A stretch of DNA of 10,753 nt from Ruminococcaceae bacterium UBA3329 (lineage in GTDB: Bacteria; Bacillota; Clostridia; Oscillospirales; Acutalibacteraceae), in contig DERX01000085.1 of the NCBI GenBank assembly GCA_002361875.1, forward strand, positions 567 through 11,319, read 5' to 3'. Both the position numbers and the translations under genes were made by a program. Position 1 is the first letter of the stretch; each line of letters opens with the position of its first letter. Positions 6,092 to 10,753 of the stretch are shown piece by piece. The notes under the pieces were generated by a model. That model ran no database searches and was not told where the DNA came from. It saw only the letters and a list, made by a program, of their open reading frames with translations.

Positions 6092-8992
6092 ATGGAAAAG
6101 AAATATAAAATCGGCGATAAAATTTTTAATTTTGAAATAATTGCCGTAAAGGAAATTGTAGATATAAAAGCTGTTTTATATGAAATGCACCATTTACCAA
6201 CAGGGGCTAAGCTTATTTACACGGACACAAAGGACAATAATAAGCATTTCTCAGTTGCATTTAAAACTGTGCCGGACGATGACACAGGCGTGTTTCATAT
6301 TCTTGAACATTCGGTTCTGGGCGGGTCAAAGAAATATCCCGTCAGAGAGCCGTTTGCAGAGCTTTTAAAAAGCTCTATGAGCACATTTTTAAATGCAATG
6401 ACTTATCCCGATAAAACGCTTTACCCTGTTTCAAGCAGAAATGAAAAGGATTTTCTGAACCTTACGCAGGTTTATTTGGACGCAGTATTTAATCCTGCAA
6501 TTTATTACAATCCAAATATATTTTATCAGGAGGGCTGGCATTACGAATTAAATGAGCGCGGTGACAGCGCTTCTCTTAACGGCGTTGTTTTCAATGAGAT
6601 GAAGGGTGTGTATTCGTCTGTTGACGAGCGAATTAACTCTGCACTTTTAAAGATGCTTTTTTCCGATACCTGCTATCAGTATTCCTCAGGCGGTATGCCG
6701 TCAGTTATTCCCACACTTAAATACGAAGATTTTCTTGAAAAGCATAGAAAATTTTACTGTGCGGACAATGCGTATTTTTATCTTGAGGGGGATATGGAGC
6801 CTGAAAAGCCACTGGCGCTTATTGAGAAATACCTGAAAAATGCGCCTGTTTCTAATTCCGAAATTAAAATAGCGGAGCAGAAAGCTTTGCTCGCCGACAG
6901 AAAAACTGTATATTACCCCGTTTCCGATGAGGACACGGCGGATAAAACGTATATAACCTTCGGAAAAATTTTGTGCGATTTCAGTGACAAAAATAAGCTG
7001 TTCGCCGCCGATGTATTGGCTCAATATCTTACAAGCTCAAATGAAGCGCCGCTTATTCGGTCAATGCTTTCAAAAAGGCTGGGGCAGGATGTCAGATTTT
7101 ATGTAAATAACGGAATTGCGCAGTCTTATTATGTTATTCAGGTTTGCAATACAGAGGCTGAAAAGGAAGAAGAAATTATATCTTCATTTAAACAGCTTGT
7201 TGATAATATCATTCAGGACGGATTTGACAAAGACGAGCTTGAAGCGATTATAAGACGTCTTGAATTTCAAAGCCATGAATGTCCTAAAGAATGTGCTCTT
7301 GCGCATAATGATGCGGTTCTTTCCTCTTATTTATACGGCGGAGCGCCCGAGCTGTATTTAGATAATACGGGTCTTTTCGATTTTCTCAGGGGGCAGATTA
7401 ACACTGATTATTATGAAAATCTGCTCAATGAGCTTTTTGATACCGAAAATCTTATGACGGTTATTGCAAAGCCGTCTTTAACTGTTGCACAGGAGGAAAC
7501 GGACGCGGAAAATGAATATGTAAAAAATATTCAAAACAGCTGGAGCGACAGCGAAACAGAAAAATATATTCAGCTTAACAAAAAACTTAAAGAATGGCAA
7601 CAGACTCCCGATACAAAAGAGCAGATTGACACTATGCCGACGCTCGATTTGTCGGACGTTTCAAGCCTTCCGCTAAAAACGGAAACAAAGGAATTTGAAT
7701 TTAAAGGGTCAAGGCTTCTTTTGCATCCTGCTCCGATTACCGGTATTTCGTATATCAATTTGTATTTCCCTGTTCCTGCGGAATATGAAAATCAGCTTGA
7801 GGGTTTATCGTTGCTTGCAAATATATTGATGAATGTGCCTACTGAAAAGTATAATGTCTTCATTCTTAATCAGGAGCTTAAACGAATTTTCGGAAATTTA
7901 AGGTTTGATTATACTGTTATTTCTAAGCCGAATTGCAATGACAAATGCGAGGTTTATTTTTCTGTCAGCGCAAGTATGCTCAATTCAAATCTTAAAGCGG
8001 CAGCAGAATTTATAAGTGAAGTAACGCAAAACAGCGATTTCAGAAGTGCGGATTATATACAAGACGTGCTCTTTCAGCTTTTGGATTCGTTCAGAAACGA
8101 AATTATCTCAGACGGAAACAGAATAGGCGCAATTAGAGCCGCCGCACCGTTTTCGGCATCAGGTACGGCAACAGAATGTTTAGAGGGCATTTCCTGCTAC
8201 GAATATCTTAAAGAGCTTTGCTCGGATTTTGAAAACAGAATAGAAGAATTTTCAGCATTTATCGAAAGCGCGGCTAAGAAAATTTTCACCAAAGAGAAAA
8301 TGGTTATCGGTTTAACGGTTTCAAATGAAGACTTCAATAACTTCTCTGCCGAAAAATATGAAATAGACTCTTTTGTTTCGTCTTTCCCGAGCGGCGGACA
8401 AAAAGAAACCGAATTTAAAAGGAAACTAAAACGTGAAAGTACATTTATCTCTATTCCGTCCTCAGTTTCATACGCTGTGACTGCCTCCAATCTTTTGGAG
8501 CTTAACGACAAATATTCAGGCGCGTGGCAGGTTGCATCAAAGCTTTTATCGCTCGAATACCTTTGGAATGAGGTTAGAGTGCGCAGCGGTGCATACGGTG
8601 TAAGGCTTTCGTCGGGTTACAGCAACAATTTATGCTTTTCTTCTTACCGCGACCCGTCAGGCGCTAAAACATTTGATGTTTATGCAAAAAGCGGCGAATT
8701 TTTAAGGAATTATGTTGAAAATAACAGCTTTGAAAGATTTATCATAAGTGCGATTTCAGACACAGAGCCGCTAATGTCACCTGAAACAGCTGGCGAAATT
8801 GCCGATAAAGAATATCTCAGCGGAATTGATTATAACGTTCACTGTCGACTTCGTGAGGAAATGCTGAATTTAACTCCCGAGGATTTATATAGCAAGGCGG
8901 AAATTTTAGAGCTTATGCAAAATAATGCGGTCAGCTGTTTTGTAAGCGCGGATGAAGATAATTTTATTTCTCAAAGAAAAATTATCATTTAG
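6092..8992 (+). CDS. M16C zinc metallopeptidase (PreP/falcilysin-like insulinase family)
   Basis: This 966-residue protein has the size of single-chain M16C peptidases, which enclose and cut unfolded peptides in a two-halved chamber. The inverted zinc motif HxxEH is HILEH (His69, Glu72, His73), with the third ligand as Glu169 in FNEMKG, the usual M16C spacing of nearly 100 residues. The C-terminal half carries the family's substrate-binding Arg/Tyr pair in EVRVRSGAYG (Arg829, Tyr835), followed by SYRDPSGAKTFDVY, very close to PreP-type sequences. No signal peptide is present, so it is cytoplasmic and should degrade oligopeptides of tens of residues. It begins at the base after the upstream stop, with GGGAGA 4 nt before the ATG, so it belongs to the redox/ABC operon. 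Complete and apparently active. The natural substrate is unknown; it may clear peptides linked to the exporter, or act in general peptide turnover. Confidence 0.93.
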   Translation: MEKKYKIGDKIFNFEIIAVKEIVDIKAVLYEMHHLPTGAKLIYTDTKDNNKHFSVAFKTVPDDDTGVFHILEHSVLGGSKKYPVREPFAELLKSSMSTFLNAMTYPDKTLYPVSSRNEKDFLNLTQVYLDAVFNPAIYYNPNIFYQEGWHYELNERGDSASLNGVVFNEMKGVYSSVDERINSALLKMLFSDTCYQYSSGGMPSVIPTLKYEDFLEKHRKFYCADNAYFYLEGDMEPEKPLALIEKYLKNAPVSNSEIKIAEQKALLADRKTVYYPVSDEDTADKTYITFGKILCDFSDKNKLFAADVLAQYLTSSNEAPLIRSMLSKRLGQDVRFYVNNGIAQSYYVIQVCNTEAEKEEEIISSFKQLVDNIIQDGFDKDELEAIIRRLEFQSHECPKECALAHNDAVLSSYLYGGAPELYLDNTGLFDFLRGQINTDYYENLLNELFDTENLMTVIAKPSLTVAQEETDAENEYVKNIQNSWSDSETEKYIQLNKKLKEWQQTPDTKEQIDTMPTLDLSDVSSLPLKTETKEFEFKGSRLLLHPAPITGISYINLYFPVPAEYENQLEGLSLLANILMNVPTEKYNVFILNQELKRIFGNLRFDYTVISKPNCNDKCEVYFSVSASMLNSNLKAAAEFISEVTQNSDFRSADYIQDVLFQLLDSFRNEIISDGNRIGAIRAAAPFSASGTATECLEGISCYEYLKELCSDFENRIEEFSAFIESAAKKIFTKEKMVIGLTVSNEDFNNFSAEKYEIDSFVSSFPSGGQKETEFKRKLKRESTFISIPSSVSYAVTASNLLELNDKYSGAWQVASKLLSLEYLWNEVRVRSGAYGVRLSSGYSNNLCFSSYRDPSGAKTFDVYAKSGEFLRNYVENNSFERFIISAISDTEPLMSPETAGEIADKEYLSGIDYNVHCRLREEMLNLTPEDLYSKAEILELMQNNAVSCFVSADEDNFISQRKIII

Positions 8993-9018
8993 GGTTAAAA
9001 TACAGGAAAGGAACGGTA

Positions 9019-9028
9019 CTGTGCACAG
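9019..9028. repeat. 10-bp perfect palindrome CTGTGCACAG, possible operator
   Basis: CTGTGCACAG reads identically on both strands and overlaps the predicted -35 position upstream of the cysteine desulfidase gene. Placement over a promoter element is typical of a dimeric regulator site, but a palindrome this short can occur by chance. The six-base T run at 9035-9040 is separated from it by AT-GTGA, and the stem would be only 3 bp around a TGCA loop, so a terminator is unlikely. Confidence 0.3.
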
Positions 9029-9048
9029 ATGTGATTTTTTAATATAAT
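9020..9048 (+). promoter_or_regulatory. Predicted sigma-A promoter for the cysteine desulfidase gene
   Basis: A perfect TATAAT lies at 9043-9048. At 17-bp spacing the -35 position is TGTGCA (9020-9025), a weak match (3 of 6) that suggests activator dependence or chance. Transcription would begin near 9055, after the GTG at 9052 and before the ATG at 9082, leaving a leader of about 27 nt. This would separate the gene's expression from the upstream operon. Confidence 0.45.
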
Positions 9049-9081
9049 TTTGTGCAAATGCTGTATCGCATATCGGTTAAT

Positions 9082-10353
9082 ATGGAAAAAGCGATTTATA
9101 ACAGTCTGACCGAAATACTTAAGGAAGAATTAGTAACCGCAATGGGCTGTACCGAACCTATTGCAGTCGCATACTGCGCCTGCGTTTGCAGAGGCGTTTT
9201 AGGTACAGTTCCCGAAAGTGTAACAGTAAAAGTCAGCGCCAATATTTTAAAAAATGTTAAAAGCGTTGTTGTTCCCAACACGGGCAATCAACGCGGAATT
9301 AAAACGGCGGTCGCCGCAGGGATTATTGCAAACCGACCCGAAGCAGAATTACAGGTTTTAACAAGCCTTACGGAAAAGCAGACAGATGAAATACGGGATT
9401 TTGTTAATACTGTTCCGATTAAGGTTTTGCGTTCGGACAGCGATTTGATTTTCGACATTGAAACTCAAATGACCGCAAACGGACATACTGCGCTTGCAAG
9501 AATAAGTGGTTATCATACAAATATTGTTGAACTGAAAAGTGACGGCAAGGTTCTTCTTCATAAGGAATACACGGAAGAAAAAAAGAGCAAAACAGACCAT
9601 TCGCACTTAACGGTTGAAAATATAATTGCGTATGCCGATACAGTGGAATTAAAGGAAGTCAAAGCCGTTCTTGAACATCAGATAGAGTGCAATATGGCAA
9701 TAGCAGAGGAGGGACTGCACAGTAATTACGGCGCGAATATAGGCAGTATTCTCCTTAAAGCGTACGGCAACGGAGTTTATAACCGCGCAAAAGCGTATTC
9801 TGCGGCGGCATCAGACGCAAGAATGAACGGGTCTGCATTGCCTGTTGTAATCAATTCCGGCAGCGGAAATCAGGGCATAACCGCATCTGTGCCCGTAATT
9901 ATTTATGCAGACGAGTTGAATGTGACAAGGGAAGAGCTATTAAGAGCGCTCATTGTTTCCAATCTTATCACAGTACATCTAAAAACAGGCATAGGCAAGC
10001 TTTCGGCTTATTGCGGAGCAACAAGTGCAGGGTGCGGCGCCGCGGCGGGTATTACATACCTTTACGGCGGAAAATATTACGAAATATCCCATACAATAGT
10101 AAATGCACTTGCAATTGATTCGGGAATGATATGCGACGGGGCTAAGGCTTCGTGCGCCGCAAAAATAGCGAGCGCTGTTGAGGCAGGTTTGCTCGGAATG
10201 CAGATGCAGAAAAACGAAAGCCAGTTTTATGCAGGCGACGGGGTTATTGCTAAGGGTGTTGAAAACACAATCAACAATATATCCTGCATTGCCCGTGACG
10301 GAATGAAGGATACAGACAAAACAATTATAGAATTGATGATTGGTGCAGATTGA
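9082..10353 (+). CDS. cyuA: L-cysteine desulfidase (CyuA/YhaM, UPF0597 family, serine dehydratase alpha-like)
   Basis: Members of this family use a [4Fe-4S] cluster to split L-cysteine into pyruvate, ammonia and sulfide in the cytoplasm. Recognisable blocks are GCTEPIAVA near the N-terminus, VVPNTGNQ, SGYHTNIVEL, SDARMNGSALP, INSGSGNQGI and GMICDGAKASC. Candidate cluster cysteines, numbered from ATG 9082, are Cys23, Cys311 (in YCGATSAG) and Cys351, with Cys358 nearby. The 40-residue interval between Cys311 and Cys351 equals that of the cysteines I recall from the Methanocaldococcus enzyme (25, 282, 322). Length (423 residues) is normal. The reading frame extends upstream to GTG 9052, but ATG 9082 is preferred: it places CTEP about 23 residues in, as in relatives, and the predicted promoter would start transcription after 9052. 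No clear ribosome site precedes any candidate start. Three extra cysteines (32, 34, 36) follow the CTEP motif. Function could also cover related amino or thiol acids. Confidence 0.88.
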   Translation: MEKAIYNSLTEILKEELVTAMGCTEPIAVAYCACVCRGVLGTVPESVTVKVSANILKNVKSVVVPNTGNQRGIKTAVAAGIIANRPEAELQVLTSLTEKQTDEIRDFVNTVPIKVLRSDSDLIFDIETQMTANGHTALARISGYHTNIVELKSDGKVLLHKEYTEEKKSKTDHSHLTVENIIAYADTVELKEVKAVLEHQIECNMAIAEEGLHSNYGANIGSILLKAYGNGVYNRAKAYSAAASDARMNGSALPVVINSGSGNQGITASVPVIIYADELNVTREELLRALIVSNLITVHLKTGIGKLSAYCGATSAGCGAAAGITYLYGGKYYEISHTIVNALAIDSGMICDGAKASCAAKIASAVEAGLLGMQMQKNESQFYAGDGVIAKGVENTINNISCIARDGMKDTDKTIIELMIGAD

Positions 10354-10715
10354 CATTAAAGAAAATAATTTGTGTACTTGAGCGATTAAGAGATAAAGAA
10401 AGAGCAGATATTTATACCCAAATGCTAAAAAAATGCGAAAGTGATATTGAAACATTATCAAAAAGAATTGCAGAACTTGAAGATATGGATAACACAATCA
10501 AAAAGAGAAAATCCGAAATATCAAATAGTATTGAGATACTCAATAAAATTATTGACGAGGGTGCAATATCTGATTCGGATTTAAGAATGTTAATTGATAA
10601 AATAATCATATCTGAAAAAGACGGTAAACTTGATATTAGCATTATTTTTAATGGTAAATTCAAAGAACACACATTAAGCTTAAATGAAGTTCAAATACTA
10701 AATTTAGTATCTTGA
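10350..10715 (+). pseudogene. C-terminal remnant of a large serine recombinase (probable)
   Basis: The open frame has only a TTG (10350) as possible start, overlapping the desulfidase stop, and no ribosome site, so it is probably the tail of a gene whose 5' part is lost. The 121-residue translation is a highly charged coiled coil (about residues 15-70: YTQMLKKCESDIETLSKRIA, then ELEDMDNTIKKRKSEISNS) followed by SDLRMLIDKIIISEKDGKLD and a short strand IIFNGK. This coiled coil plus a DKI-x-I-x-x-x-D-G-x-x-x-I strand ending is the usual C-terminus of clostridial large serine recombinases from conjugative transposons and prophages. The catalytic resolvase and zinc-ribbon domains are absent. Base composition falls to about 27% GC (hand count over 10441-10680), against 35-57% in sampled lines of the adjacent gene, supporting separate origin. 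It could instead be an unrelated coiled-coil protein. Confidence 0.5.
10695..10710. repeat. 16-bp perfect AT-rich palindrome
   Basis: ATACTAAATTTAGTAT is fully self-complementary and overlaps the last codons of the recombinase remnant, just before its TGA. No T run follows, so it is not a good intrinsic terminator. In AT-rich DNA such palindromes are not rare; it might be a recombination or binding site of the lost element. Confidence 0.4.
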
Positions 10716-10753
10716 TTCTAAAAACAATACTAATCATAACCACCAGTTGAACT
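10716..10753. other. Non-coding tail at window end
   Basis: No gene is visible. The last bases, AGTT-G-AACT (10745-10753), form the centre of an inverted repeat whose outer left arm would be ACCACC. The right arm, if any, lies outside the window, so a hairpin cannot be confirmed. Confidence 0.3.

Noticed and set aside
9019..9040. Intrinsic terminator after the M16C gene
   Set aside because: The palindrome would fold as a 3-bp stem with a TGCA loop and is separated from the T run, so it is too weak for a Rho-independent terminator.
9052..9081. GTG 9052 as start of the desulfidase
   Set aside because: No ribosome site, it lies upstream of the predicted transcription start, and the extra ten residues are not typical of the family's N-terminus. 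The choice is not certain.
1..10753. CRISPR arrays, tRNA or rRNA genes, riboswitches
   Set aside because: No regular direct-repeat array, no RNA gene motifs seen, and almost no intergenic space; the only sizeable spacer (8993-9081) shows no riboswitch-like structure.

Overview
The window looks like chromosomal DNA from a low-to-moderate GC anaerobic Bacillota, most plausibly a gut-type Clostridia (Oscillospiraceae/Lachnospiraceae-like). The basis is AT-rich codon use, G-rich Shine-Dalgarno sites, a thioredoxin-reductase-like flavoprotein of the kind seen in clostridia, and an oxygen-sensitive type of Fe-S cysteine desulfidase. This is an inference from style and gene families; no marker gene is present. 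All supported genes are on the + strand.

Region 1 (2-382) is the 3' end of a YheO/DauR-type transcriptional regulator, cut by the window edge. Region 2 (405-8992) is a tightly packed run of five genes with gaps or overlaps of no more than about 22 nt: two half-size ABC exporters (405-2216 and 2206-3957), a small thioredoxin-like protein with a CVPC active site (3954-4274), a fusion of a trigger-factor-like chaperone region with a thioredoxin-reductase-like flavoenzyme (4277-6091), and a 966-residue M16C (PreP/falcilysin-like) zinc peptidase (6092-8992). The regulator lies only 22 nt upstream and is probably in the same transcription unit.

Region 3 (8993-9081) is a short spacer with a perfect TATAAT and a 10-bp palindrome. 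It is followed by an L-cysteine desulfidase of the CyuA/YhaM (UPF0597) family (9082-10353). Region 4 (10354-10753) drops abruptly to about 27% GC. It encodes what looks like the C-terminal tail of a large serine recombinase, a probable mobile-element remnant butted against the desulfidase stop codon.

The most interesting feature is the five-gene operon. A heterodimeric exporter is translationally linked to a thiol-redox pair (thioredoxin-like protein plus reductase), and the reductase carries a chaperone-like N-terminus and has lost the NADPH-binding motif. A cytosolic oligopeptide-degrading protease follows. Together with a cysteine-degrading enzyme next door, this suggests an undescribed thiol/peptide handling system. 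Its substrate cannot be read from the sequence, and no precursor peptide gene is visible.
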